Source: CAVOKN01 sp963696505 (GTDB taxonomy: Bacteria; Pseudomonadota; Gammaproteobacteria; Burkholderiales; Rhodocyclaceae). Taken from it: a DNA stretch of 64,000 nucleotides. Location: assembly GCA_963696505.1 (NCBI GenBank), contig CAVOKN010000007.1:372001-436000 (forward strand), read 5' to 3'. The translations under genes and the position numbers were made by a program. The stretch's first letter is position 1. Each line of letters opens with the position of its first letter. This document shows positions 33,122 through 41,744 of this stretch, in pieces. Under the pieces are notes generated by a model that ran no database searches, was not told the origin of the DNA, and saw nothing but the letters and a program-made list of their open reading frames with translations.

Positions 33122-34318
33122 TCATGGTGCTCGGAGCGCCGTCCGGGTCGGCGACAGCCTGCGCGCCACCATCGGCACGGTGAGCATGGTGCTGGCCACC
33201 GCCATCAGCAGCAGGGCGGTGAAGGCCTCGCTGGTGATGATCTGCTTGTCGAGCAGGACGTTGGCAAAGATGATCATGATCAGTGCCTTGGTCTGGAGCA
33301 GCCAGCCGATGATGCTGGCTTCGCCGGGCGCCCAGCGCAGCAGGCGGCCGGCGATGCGTACGCCGATCAGCTTGCCGCTCACCGAGGCGGCGAGGAGCAG
33401 GGCGGCGGTCAGGACGACCGCTGCGCCGCCCAGTGCCCAGTCGGTCCTGAGGCCGGTGCTGAGGAAGAACACCGGCATGACAACCAGCAGCACGTGGTGG
33501 CGCAGCAGATCCATTCGGGTCTGATCGAACCAGGCGGCTTCCATGGTGGCGCCGGCGAGGAAGGCACCGACCATGAAATGCAGTCCCGACCAGTCGGCGC
33601 CGAAGGCGCACGCGGCCAGCCAGATCAGCGCGACGTACCAGCGGTCGGCTTCAGGCAGGCGAATCATCAGGCGCCGGAAGGCGTAGCCGAGCGCGAGGAA
33701 TCCCAGTAGGAAGGCCGCCTGTCTGCCGATGCGTGCCCAGTCGGTGAGGATCAGCGCCAGCACCGCCCAGATCGCCACGTCGTCGAGGCTGGCGTAGCGC
33801 AGGATACGCTGGCCGATCGGCTGGCGCAGGATGGCCAGTTTCTCCATCAGCAGTATCAGGATCGGCAGCGCCGTCACCGCGCAGGCCATGCCGATGCCGA
33901 GCACGAACTGCCAGTTCATCGCCTTCGCTCCGATCCAGCCGGGGAACTGCAGCAGCCCCGCCGCCGCGACGCTGCCGAAGAGCAGCGGCATGCCCAGGGC
34001 CAGCCCGGCCGTGACGCTGCTCTCGCGGCGGTGCTTCCATGCCTGGCCGAGGTCGAGTTCGATACCCGCGATCATCACGAACAGCATGACCGCCCACCAG
34101 GCGATGCCATTGAGCGACTGCACCACGGCGGGTGTGAATACGAAGCGGTAGTACTCGGGATAGGCCTGGCCGAGGATGCCGGGGCCGAGCAGGATGCCGG
34201 TGAGGATCTGGACCACCACCAGGGGCGCGTAGAAGTCAGTCTTTGCCAGACGCCAGATCAAATAGGGGACCGTGAAGACGATCGCCATGGCGATCAGGAA
34301 AAGCTCCGTGGCGTTCAC
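33122..34318 (-). CDS. Kef-type cation:proton antiporter
   Basis: A 398-residue membrane protein with about 12 helices: LTGILLGPGILGQAYPEYY early, ELDLGQAWKHRRE in the crossover region, and LDDVAIWAVLALIL, typical of CPA2 (KefB/GerN-like) antiporters. It has no RCK/TrkA-N cytosolic domain. The GTG start at 34318 overlaps the methyltransferase stop (GTGA), so it is the last gene of the minus-strand run that starts near 39.1 kb. Its role there is unclear; it may export a weak acid or adjust pH, or merely be cotranscribed. Confidence 0.8.
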   Translation of the reverse strand: MNATELFLIAMAIVFTVPYLIWRLAKTDFYAPLVVVQILTGILLGPGILGQAYPEYYRFVFTPAVVQSLNGIAWWAVMLFVMIAGIELDLGQAWKHRRESSVTAGLALGMPLLFGSVAAAGLLQFPGWIGAKAMNWQFVLGIGMACAVTALPILILLMEKLAILRQPIGQRILRYASLDDVAIWAVLALILTDWARIGRQAAFLLGFLALGYAFRRLMIRLPEADRWYVALIWLAACAFGADWSGLHFMVGAFLAGATMEAAWFDQTRMDLLRHHVLLVVMPVFFLSTGLRTDWALGGAAVVLTAALLLAASVSGKLIGVRIAGRLLRWAPGEASIIGWLLQTKALIMIIFANVLLDKQIITSEAFTALLLMAVASTMLTVPMVARRLSPTRTALRAP

Positions 34319-35100
34319 GGCTGAACCGGTTTGACGGCCTGGTATTCGGACAGCACGCTCAGGGCGGGATGCTCGATGTGCCGGCGCACGGCGACGAAGC
34401 CGGCGGCTTCGAGCGTGGCGAGTATGCTTGCCGGCGGGATGCAGACTTCGATGGTGTCCCAGTAATAGCGCCACAGCCGGGTTGTCTCGGCCTGCTTGCC
34501 AACCACCCCGGCGAGCACCGGCACGATGCCCTTCATGTATGCCTTAAGCATCATCCGGGCGAATCGCCCTTCGGGTCTGGTGATTTCCAGCAGGCAGAGG
34601 CGTCCGCCGGGTTTGAGCACGCGGAAGAACTCGCGGCAGGCGGCGCCGAAGTCGCCGATGTGGCGCAGCGCATAGCCCATGCTCAGGAAGTCGAATCCGG
34701 CGTCGCCCACCGGCAGGGACTCGGCCCGGCCTTCGAGCAGGGCGATGCCCGCGGGCAGTTTCGCGCTCGCCATCATGCCGGCGCTGGGGTCGACGCCGGT
34801 CACCAGCCGCGCGTCGCCGGCGATGAGCGCCGCTTCGCGCGCCACCAGCCCGGTTCCGATGCCGACGTCGAGCACGCTCATGCCGGTGGCAAGGCCGGCG
34901 CGCAGCAGCGCCTGGTGGCGGTACCAGGTGCCGCTGCCCAGCGACAGGAGCCGTTCGATGCGGTCGTAATCCGCGGCGGTGCGGTCGAAGATGGCGCGCA
35001 GGAAGCCCTGTCGCTCGCTTTCGCCGGCGTAGTAGGCGGTCAGGGGCTTGTGGGGTGCCACCACGGTTTGCGGCGCGGAATCATCGGGATCGGAAGGCAT
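34315..35100 (-). CDS. UbiE/MenG-like class I SAM methyltransferase
   Basis: A 261-residue methyltransferase. FDRTAADYDRIERLLSLGSG and the SAM loop VLDVGIGTGLVAREAALIAG are UbiE-like; motif LSMGYALRHIGD and LKPGGRLCLLEITRPEG follow. UbiE acts on quinone precursors, and this paralog in a chorismatase-containing run may methylate a hydroxybenzoate-derived or lipid intermediate. It lies 8 bp after the glycosyltransferase gene and overlaps the antiporter gene by 4 bp. A true housekeeping ubiE would normally sit near ubiB/ubiJ, so I read this as a specialised copy. Confidence 0.75.
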   Translation of the reverse strand: MPSDPDDSAPQTVVAPHKPLTAYYAGESERQGFLRAIFDRTAADYDRIERLLSLGSGTWYRHQALLRAGLATGMSVLDVGIGTGLVAREAALIAGDARLVTGVDPSAGMMASAKLPAGIALLEGRAESLPVGDAGFDFLSMGYALRHIGDFGAACREFFRVLKPGGRLCLLEITRPEGRFARMMLKAYMKGIVPVLAGVVGKQAETTRLWRYYWDTIEVCIPPASILATLEAAGFVAVRRHIEHPALSVLSEYQAVKPVQP

Positions 35101-35108
35101 GGGCTATC

Positions 35109-35873
35109 TCAGTTTGCAGAGGCGATTCGCTGCGTCGCGAGCCACGGCAGCCGGGCCACGAAGCCGAGGAACAGCCGCGTGTGCATCCAGGTCAGCAGGG
35201 CGTTGTCGCGCAGGTAGTCGAAGTGGGAGACGCCGCCCTCGTCGGTGCGGAAGTAGCGGACCGGAGCCGGCAGGTTGACCGGCTTCACGCCGGCCCAGCA
35301 GAGGCGGACCACGGCCTCGGGGTCGAAGTCGAAGCGCCGCATCCAGGGCTGGCGCTGCATCACGCGGATCAGGGGGGCGATTGGATAAACGCGAAAGCCA
35401 TAGAGCGAGTCGCCGATGCCGCGCCACAGGGTTTCCAGGTTCGCCCACCAGTTGGACACCTTGCGGCCATTGACCCGAAGCCGCGGCGCATCGGCATCGA
35501 ACACGGGTACGCCCAGCACCATGACCTCCGGTTGCGCGCGCGAGGCGCGCATGAAATCGGCAATCAGGGCGGCGGGGTGCTGGCCGTCCGAGTCCATGGT
35601 CAGGGCATGCGTGAACCCCTGCGCCGCTGCCAAGGAGATGCCTTGGAGCACGGCGGCACCTTTGCCGCGGTTCTGCGGCAGTACCACGACGCGCAGCCCC
35701 GGATCGGCCGCGGCAAGCGCCTGCAGGCCTTCGGCGGTGCCGTCGGTGCTGCCGTCAACGACGACCCATACGGGTTCCCATTGTTCGCGGGCGGCCCGGA
35801 CCGTGTCGTACACCTTGGCGCCCGGGTTGTAGCTGGGAATGACGACCAGATGGGTGGCGGAGCGCTCGGGCAC
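35109..35873 (-). CDS. GT2-family glycosyltransferase (dolichyl-phosphate mannosyltransferase-like)
   Basis: A 254-residue GT-A fold protein. VVIPSYNPGAKVYDTVRAA starts the nucleotide-sugar domain; DGSTDGTAEGL and the DXD-like MDSDGQHP hold the metal and sugar nucleotide; FRVYPIAPLIRV fits DPM1-like enzymes. There are no C-terminal membrane helices, so the acceptor is probably bound at the membrane surface. It is 9 bp after the acyltransferase gene and 8 bp before the methyltransferase gene. In aryl-polyene and xanthomonadin loci similar GT2 enzymes attach the sugar or lipid head. Confidence 0.78.
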   Translation of the reverse strand: MPERSATHLVVIPSYNPGAKVYDTVRAAREQWEPVWVVVDGSTDGTAEGLQALAAADPGLRVVVLPQNRGKGAAVLQGISLAAAQGFTHALTMDSDGQHPAALIADFMRASRAQPEVMVLGVPVFDADAPRLRVNGRKVSNWWANLETLWRGIGDSLYGFRVYPIAPLIRVMQRQPWMRRFDFDPEAVVRLCWAGVKPVNLPAPVRYFRTDEGGVSHFDYLRDNALLTWMHTRLFLGFVARLPWLATQRIASAN

Positions 35874-35882
35874 GGTGCGTCC

Positions 35883-36659
35883 TCAGGCTGCAGCCGGACT
35901 GGCGGCCAGGTCCGACGCGATCAATTCGCCGCGGAAATAGGCTTCGAGTTCAGCGGCAAAGGCCAATGCGTCGGCGGGCGCGGCGAAGCGGCGCCCGATG
36001 CGAATTCGGCAGTGCAAGGGCAGTTCGGGGGGGCGGAACAGCCGCCACGCCTTACCCAGGTAGGGCGAGGACATCTCGATCAGCAGCGATTGCACCGGCA
36101 CGCCGCTGCGTTCGGCGACCATTCCGGCGCTGGGCAGGCAGGTACCGACCGGGAAGCGGCGGGTGCGGGTGCCCTCGGGGAAGATCAGCAGGTGCGCGCC
36201 GCGGCGCAGTTCTTCGCGCGCCTTCAGGATCATGCCCAACGGCGCGTCGTTGCGGATGTAGCGCGCCAGCCGGGCCGCCGCGCCAAACAGCAGGTTGTCG
36301 ACCAGCGCTGATTTCATGACGCACACGGCGTTGGGAAGGCGCGACACGATCATCACTGCGTCGAGCAGGGAAGGGTGGTTGGCCACCAGGATCAGGGGCG
36401 CATCGCCGCGCAGCCCGTCCAGTGTCCCGAGTTCGAAGCGGCAGGCGCAGAACAGTTGCAGAAAGCCGAGGTAGCCGCGGAATCCGGCCATGATGGCAAG
36501 CCGGCCCAGGCGCTGTCCGGCGCGCTGGGGGAGGATGGGATGGAGCAGCGCCGCGAAGGGCAGCCAGGCGAGGCAGATCAGCGCCAGGACGCCCAGCCCG
36601 AGGCCCATGGCGAGATACTCGTAGGCCCGCCACAGCGGGTTGGCGCGGCTGCTAGTCAT
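35883..36659 (-). CDS. Lysophospholipid-acyltransferase-like (PlsC-type) enzyme
   Basis: A 258-residue acyltransferase with two N-terminal hydrophobic stretches (residues 15-45) and the catalytic box NHPSLLDAVMI (the family's H-x4-D) plus the acceptor motif IFPEGTRTRRFP. It resembles the LPLAT proteins of aryl-polyene clusters more than housekeeping PlsC because of its neighbours. It starts 72 bp after the chorismatase gene ends and is followed 9 bp later by the GT2 gene. It probably esterifies a cluster product to an acyl or glycerol lipid. Confidence 0.78.
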   Translation of the reverse strand: MTSSRANPLWRAYEYLAMGLGLGVLALICLAWLPFAALLHPILPQRAGQRLGRLAIMAGFRGYLGFLQLFCACRFELGTLDGLRGDAPLILVANHPSLLDAVMIVSRLPNAVCVMKSALVDNLLFGAAARLARYIRNDAPLGMILKAREELRRGAHLLIFPEGTRTRRFPVGTCLPSAGMVAERSGVPVQSLLIEMSSPYLGKAWRLFRPPELPLHCRIRIGRRFAAPADALAFAAELEAYFRGELIASDLAASPAAA

Positions 36660-36731
36660 TCGGTGCTGTCGCTGGTGCGCCGAACCGCTGCGAAGTCGCG
36701 AAGTCCGCCGCGCGCCAGGCGCTGACTTTCG

Positions 36732-37757
36732 TCAAGGCGACCCCTTGGTCGAGTGCGATCCGGCGGCCTCGATTTCCAGCAGCAGATCGGGCCGGCAGAT
36801 GTCGGCCTGCAGGAAGACGATGCGCGCGTCGCCCGGCACTTGCGACCGTATCGCCTGGCGCACCGGCGGGAAGTCGTGCGCGTGGCGGACGTAGACCCGG
36901 TAGTCCAGTTCGGCGAGGCTGAAGGGGCCGGATCGAGCGCTGCGGTTTGCCGCCTCGACCACGGCGGCGACATTCGTCAGGCATTCCTTGCACTGGGCGG
37001 CCACGTCGCCGGCGTGCACGGTGTGGTGGCCGACGATGCTCGCGGTACCGGACAGGAACAGGATTTCCTGCCCCGGTGGGTGTGCCAGCACCGCCCGCGA
37101 AAAGGTCGGGCTGCGCAGCCCGTACTGCGCCGGGTAATGGTAGGCGCTGATCTGCCGTGGGTTCTCGACGGCAAGCACTGGCGCCTCACCGGCGAGGAAG
37201 GCGATCGACAGCGGTCCGCCCGCCAGGCCGATTGCGCAAGCCGCCGGCACTTGGCCGCTGGTGCCGCGGTGACTGGCGAGGAAGGCGTCCTGCCGGCCGA
37301 TGTTGAACTGGCGGTAGCGCTCGAGCCCGTATGTCGTCCGGTTGATGTGGGCCAGATAGTTCCACGCCCGCCACAGATGCGGCATGCCCTGGGCATCGAG
37401 AAGGCGGAACACGCGCAAATAGGCTTCCCGCGTCGCCGCCTGCAGCGCGGTGCCGGCGGTTCCAATGGCGAATTCGTCCTCGTCGATTTCGATCACGCCA
37501 TACAGCACGCCGCCTGCCCGCCGCCAGGCGATGCCATTAGATTCCCCCGCGGCACAGGCTCCGGCGCCGCGCCAGACGTCGCACAGCCATTCGGCACCGC
37601 TGCCGAGCAGCGGGGCGGCGATCGCTTGCGTGGGCCAGTCGGCGGGCGCAGGCGCCGACGCAGGATTGCCCAGCACCGCGCAGCCGAGCACGCATTCCGG
37701 CTCATCGTGCGGGGCTGGCGCATGGGCCGTCGGCTGGAGGCAGAGTCGCAGCGTCAC
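36732..37757 (-). CDS. Chorismatase (XanB2/FkbO/Hyg5-like)
   Basis: A 341-residue protein with a YjgF/Rid-like double fold. Diagnostic stretches include AWNYLAHINRTTYGLERYRQ, FNIGRQDAF, HPPGQEILFLSGTASIVGHH and AELDYRVYVRHAHDFP with a final ADICRPDLLLEIEAAG. These enzymes hydrolyse chorismate; XanB2 types yield 3- and 4-hydroxybenzoate for xanthomonadin and ubiquinone. The GTG start at 37757 overlaps the stop of the upstream oxidoreductase (GTGA). It is downstream of a halogenase-like gene and upstream of acyl- and glycosyltransferase genes. Which hydroxybenzoate is made cannot be read. Confidence 0.78.
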   Translation of the reverse strand: MTLRLCLQPTAHAPAPHDEPECVLGCAVLGNPASAPAPADWPTQAIAAPLLGSGAEWLCDVWRGAGACAAGESNGIAWRRAGGVLYGVIEIDEDEFAIGTAGTALQAATREAYLRVFRLLDAQGMPHLWRAWNYLAHINRTTYGLERYRQFNIGRQDAFLASHRGTSGQVPAACAIGLAGGPLSIAFLAGEAPVLAVENPRQISAYHYPAQYGLRSPTFSRAVLAHPPGQEILFLSGTASIVGHHTVHAGDVAAQCKECLTNVAAVVEAANRSARSGPFSLAELDYRVYVRHAHDFPPVRQAIRSQVPGDARIVFLQADICRPDLLLEIEAAGSHSTKGSP

Positions 37758-39101
37758 GGCAAAGTCAGGCGTTGTAGAGCGCCGCGTCGTCCACCGGGCG
37801 GATGTTCGACTCGCCGGCGCTTCCAGCCCATCAGCGCGCGTCGCGGCTGGAGCACGTTGGCCGCGTAGTAGATCAGCTTGAACATCGCGATCGAGCCCCA
37901 GATCGGCGTCTTGCCGAAGATGTCGCCGGCCAGCACCGACAGCATCGCTTCCTTGACGCGGAAGATGTTGCGCGGCGCCATGAAGAAGTCGCGCATGATC
38001 GGATTGGTCACGCGGTAGATGAACCAGGAGAACTCCTTGGGACCATGCTTCATCAGCGCGTCGAAGCGCTTGAGGGCGGCGGGTGCCGCGGCGGGATCGC
38101 GCAGGCAGGTGTCTATGGTCTCGGCGCCGATGACGCCGCCGTTCATCGCCAGCAGCACGCCCGAGGAGAACACCGGATCGATGAAGGCGTAGGCGTCGCC
38201 CAGCATCAGGTAGTTGGCGCCGTGGTTGCGTTCCGACACATAGGAGAAGTTGCCGGTGGCCTCGACCCGGTTCACGAGGCGCGCTTCGTCCATGCGTCTG
38301 GCAAGCCCCGGGCAGGTGGCGATGCCGTCGAGGAGAAACTGCTCTAGATTCCGGCTGCCCTTGGTCTTCATGAAGTAGGGCCAGGTCACCATGCCGACGC
38401 TGGTGACGTCGCCCTGCATCGGGATGAACCAGAACCAGCCGTGCTCGAACCAGAATATGGAGATGTTGCCCTCGAGCCTGCCCGGCGTGGCGCTTCGCGT
38501 TGGCGAAGTGGCCGTAAACGGCGGAGCTGTTGTGCCGCGGATTGCGCTGCTTGATGGCGAAGCGGTTGGCGAGGAAGGTGTCGCGGCCCGAGGCATCGAC
38601 CAGGAAGCGCGCCTGCCAGGTGCCTTTGCGGCCGTCATCGTGCACGCCGTGCACTTCGACGCCGCCGCCGGGGAGAAACTCCACCGACCTGGCCCGGCAT
38701 GCCTCCTGCACGTCCACGCCCTTGCGCCGCGCATTGCGCACGAGGATGTGGTCGAACTCGCCGCGCTTCACCTGGTAGGCATGGGGCATGGACTTGTCCC
38801 AGGCTTCGGCGAAGTGGAACACCTGGGGCTCGTCGTGATGCGGCGAGACGAACTCCGCCGCCCACTTCTCCATGCCGATGGCACGGACCTCGTCGGCGAC
38901 GCCGAGACGCTCGAACAGCGGCAGATTGGCCGGCAGCAGCGATTCGCCGATGTGAAAGCGCGGGTGCTGCGCCTTCTCCAGCAGCACCACCCGGTAGCCC
39001 TTCTCGGCCAGCAGCGGTGCCACGGTGGCGCCCGCGGGACCGCCGCCGATCACCAGCACGTCGCAATTTGCTGCAGCATTCGCCTGCCTGGGGTTATCCA
39101 C
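37754..39101 (-). pseudogene. FAD-dependent tryptophan-halogenase-like oxidoreductase, frameshifted
   Basis: The N-terminal part carries the Rossmann loop VLVIGGGPAGATVAPLLAEK and FHIGESLLPANLPLFERLG, typical of the halogenase/geranylgeranyl-reductase superfamily. From about 38478-38484 the homology shifts frame (ANAKRHAG, then RLEGNISIFWFEHGWFWFIP in the next frame) because of one extra base. The later part includes GDAYAFIDPVFSSGVLLAMN, the second FAD motif. The W-x-W-x-I-P halogenase motif is only partly kept (WFWFIP), so it may be an oxidase rather than a halogenase. Real inactivation or a sequencing error cannot be separated here. Related flavoproteins occur in xanthomonadin loci. Confidence 0.75.
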
Positions 39102-39374
39102 CTGCCGTTCCTCGTCAGAGTCCTGGAAGCCGTCGCGAACAGAGCGCCGTCCGTTGCGGGCGACTCTTCGGGGGGAGGCCGCTCGGACGATCCTGATGGG
39201 GCTGTGCCGGAGTCCGGCCGCGCCCGGGAAAAAGTGGGCCGGATTATAGCGCCCCGCTCGCCATCGCCCTAAGCCGGCCGAGCCGGAACCAAACCGTCCT
39301 ACCCTTTAGATTCGGCCGGAAAACCTGCCATGCACGAACAAGGGGGGATTCCCCGTGCATATCCCCTGAGGAGG

Positions 39375-39396
39375 AACAAGGGGTGGCCCCCTTGTT
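39375..39396. terminator. Hairpin between the radical SAM gene and the oxidoreductase gene
   Basis: AACAAGGGG, loop TGGC, CCCCTTGTT: a perfect 9-bp stem. A second GGGG-GATT-CCCC fold lies just left (about 39342-39353). No T-run follows on the minus strand. It sits in a 399-bp gap and may end the radical SAM transcript or split the run into two operons. The remaining gap (39102-39500) shows no gene. Confidence 0.4.
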
Positions 39397-39500
39397 AACT
39401 CCCCAAGCGCGGCGTCCCGGAGAGTCTCGCCAAAACTGTCACGATTTTGCCCTCAAGGGACTAGCGGCACCGGCCAGCCCGACGATCCGGCGACGCAGGT

Positions 39501-41099
39501 TCAATGGCCTGGCGACCCGGCCTGCTTCGCCGCGCGCCGCGACACCCTGACCGGCGACATCGCGGCCACCGCATCGGCCTGTAGTTCGGGGCTAAGTTGC
39601 GGCTTGAGACCCACCGGCTGGCGCGGATGGCGGGCAAATTCGCGTTTGGCGTCTTCCAGTTGTTCCCGGTTGGCGCCGAAATAGCGCGCCGCGGCGATGG
39701 TCTGCGGCAGGTGCTTCAGCACGTGCCACAGGCTCCACCGGTGCTGCCACAGCCGCCGGGCGAAGCGGCGGCGGTAGCTCCTGCTGTCGTAGAAGCGCTT
39801 GACGTGCCAGTTGTAGAGCGCGTCCATCTCCTCCCGGGACTCGAAGCCGTCGGGCTTGAAGACGAAGTTGAGGCAGTTCATCAGCCGCCAGTCCTCGTTG
39901 AAATCGCCCGAGGTACCGCTTACGCACTCGTCCCAGATCGGTGCGCCGTGCAGGGGGCTGAACTTGGTCATGTTCATTTCGTCCAGGTCCAGCGACAGGA
40001 TGAAGTCGCTGCTTGCGCGCACCGTGTCGGCGGTTTCACCCGGCATGCCGAAGATGAACAGGCCCTTGGCGCGCAGTCCGGCGGCATGGATCTGGCGCAC
40101 CGTGTCGCGCACGGCGTCGAGGGTCACGCCGGCCTTGTGCCGCGCCATCATGGCGGGGTCGGCCGATTCGATGCCCATCGACACCATCAGCGCGCCGGCG
40201 CGCTTGAGCCGCCGCAGCATCTCGTCCGAGGTGTGGCCGGTGCGGATCGCGCAGTTGAATTGCATGCCCAGCGGCTGGTCGATGAGCAATTGGCACAGTT
40301 CGGTGACGCGCCTGCGGTTGGCGGTGAACAGATCGTCGTAGAAATTGATGTGGTACACGCCGTAGCGGTCCCGCAGGTACTTCATGTGCTCGTAGGTGTA
40401 GCGGGCGGAATTGGTCTTGTACAGCCGCTCGAACACCGTGCGGTCGCAGAAGGAGCAGGTGTAGGGGCAGCCGCGGGACGTGATCATCGTCGCGCCGTGC
40501 CGCATCTCGTAGGCGAACAGGGGCAGGTGGTAGGCGTGGGGGAAGCCTGCGAGTTTCTCGTAGGCGGGGAAGGGCAACTCGTCCAGATCGAGGATGCGCG
40601 CCCGGCGCGGGTTGCTGACGATGCTGCCGTCGCGGGCCCGGAACACCAGGTTGGGGATGGACTCGGGGGGTTTGCCCTCGGCGAGGTCGAGCATGGCGCC
40701 TTCGCCTTCGCCGATGACCAGGTAGTCGATCTCGGGGAAGGCGTCGAGCACCGGCGCGCCCAGGGACGAGACATGGACGTTGCCGAACACGACCCGGACA
40801 TCGGGGCGCTCGCGCTTGATCCGTGCCGCCATGTCGACGGCGTCCATGAAGCCCGACGTGGTGGCGGAGAAGCCGACCAGATCGGGATCGGTCGCCAGCA
40901 CCCGTTGCGCGTTGGCCTCGATGCCCTGCGGCGCGAACGGCCCGAGGCAGTCGTGCAGCGCAGTCTGGTGGCCGTGCTTCTCCAGCCAGCTTGCGAGCTG
41001 CATGATGCCGATGGGTGGCATGCGGTTGGCGAGGACCGAGAAATCCGGCTGGCCGGGAACGAAGTTGAATCCCGCCGGGTGAACCAGAGTGACGCGCAA
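39501..41099 (-). CDS. B12-binding-domain radical SAM protein
   Basis: A 532-residue protein. Residues about 1-150 look like a cobalamin-binding Rossmann domain (PPIGIMQLASWLEKHGHQ, then LVGFSATTSG and VVFGNVHVSSLG). The radical SAM core follows with SRGCPYTCSFC (C-x3-C-x2-C, near residue 212), GIESADPAMMARHKAG and GLFIFGMPGET. The C-terminal 130 residues are basic and helical. The group includes methyltransferases and enzymes of lipid or hopanoid change such as HpnR-like proteins. It is on the same strand as the chorismatase run but 399 bp upstream, so it may be separate. The substrate is unknown. Confidence 0.85.
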   Translation of the reverse strand: MRVTLVHPAGFNFVPGQPDFSVLANRMPPIGIMQLASWLEKHGHQTALHDCLGPFAPQGIEANAQRVLATDPDLVGFSATTSGFMDAVDMAARIKRERPDVRVVFGNVHVSSLGAPVLDAFPEIDYLVIGEGEGAMLDLAEGKPPESIPNLVFRARDGSIVSNPRRARILDLDELPFPAYEKLAGFPHAYHLPLFAYEMRHGATMITSRGCPYTCSFCDRTVFERLYKTNSARYTYEHMKYLRDRYGVYHINFYDDLFTANRRRVTELCQLLIDQPLGMQFNCAIRTGHTSDEMLRRLKRAGALMVSMGIESADPAMMARHKAGVTLDAVRDTVRQIHAAGLRAKGLFIFGMPGETADTVRASSDFILSLDLDEMNMTKFSPLHGAPIWDECVSGTSGDFNEDWRLMNCLNFVFKPDGFESREEMDALYNWHVKRFYDSRSYRRRFARRLWQHRWSLWHVLKHLPQTIAAARYFGANREQLEDAKREFARHPRQPVGLKPQLSPELQADAVAAMSPVRVSRRAAKQAGSPGH

Positions 41100-41188
41100 G
41101 GGAGGATCCTCGGAGAAGTCGGGCGGATGTTAGCGCGGATTCCCGGCAGGCGGCCCGCTTCCCGGATTGCCCCAAGAACTCGGCGTAG

Positions 41189-41239
41189 GGTGCGCCGTGC
41201 GCACCGATCCAGACCCACGAACGGTGCGCACGGGGCACC
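41189..41239. repeat. Palindromic element, GTAGGGTGCGCC type
   Basis: An 18-bp arm (41189-41206) pairs with 41222-41239 with one mismatch around a 15-bp loop. It is preceded by GTAG. The same core, GTAGGGTGCGCCGTGCGCAC, recurs inverted at 61866-61885. It lies between the divergent radical SAM and membrane-protein genes. It looks like a dispersed REP-type element. Confidence 0.7.
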
Positions 41240-41253
41240 AGCCATCGACTACC

Positions 41254-41685
41254 ATGAGCCGTCTTCAACGCCGACCGCATCCGCCAGTGCGCCAAACGTC
41301 CGTCGTCAGGCCGGGCTCCTCCGGCCCGTATCGCGACTTCCGCGGCCGGCGCTGGCTCGTTTCGGTGCTGCGCATGCTGCACCTGGCGGGAATGGTGGGC
41401 GTCGGCGCGGCCCTGCTCGCCGCCGCTCCGGTGCCGGGCGAGGACGCATTCGCCATGCTCCTGGTGGCTTCGGGCGTGGCGATGATGGCGCTGGACGCCT
41501 GGTCCAATCCGCTCTACCTGAGGCAGGCGGCGGGAATCGCTATCGCTTTCAAGCTGGTGCTGCTGCTCTGGTACCTGTTGGACGCGGCCCAGCGGCCATG
41601 GCTGTTCTGGCTGATCCTCGGCGTATCCGCGCTCGCCGCCCACGCGCCGGCGCGGCTCCGGCATCGCCGGGTGCTCGGGCGCTGA
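41254..41685 (+). CDS. Small membrane protein, unknown function
   Basis: A 143-residue protein with three or four hydrophobic helices (VLRMLHLAGMVGVGAALLAA, FAMLLVASGVAMMALDAW, LRQAAGIAIAFKLVLLLWYL, FWLILGVSALAAHA). It has a basic N-terminus (SRLQRRPHPPVRQ) and a basic C-terminus (RLRHRRVLGR). ATG 41254 is the likeliest start. No named family is recognised. It is 59 bp upstream of pgm and could share its transcript. Confidence 0.6.
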   Translation: MSRLQRRPHPPVRQTSVVRPGSSGPYRDFRGRRWLVSVLRMLHLAGMVGVGAALLAAAPVPGEDAFAMLLVASGVAMMALDAWSNPLYLRQAAGIAIAFKLVLLLWYLLDAAQRPWLFWLILGVSALAAHAPARLRHRRVLGR

Positions 41686-41744
41686 AACAAGCCCGGGCGG
41701 TGCCTGGGGCATAATTCTCCCCTTGCCAACACGAGAACAGAGCC

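Noticed and set aside
36732..39101. A fused oxidoreductase-chorismatase protein
   Set aside because: The apparent fusion arises because a frameshift in the oxidoreductase puts its N-terminus in frame with the chorismatase; the GTGA overlap at 37754-37757 shows two genes.
39597..41714. A 705-codon open frame opposite the radical SAM gene
   Set aside because: The minus strand has the C-x3-C-x2-C radical SAM protein; the plus-strand reading is compositionally biased with no family.
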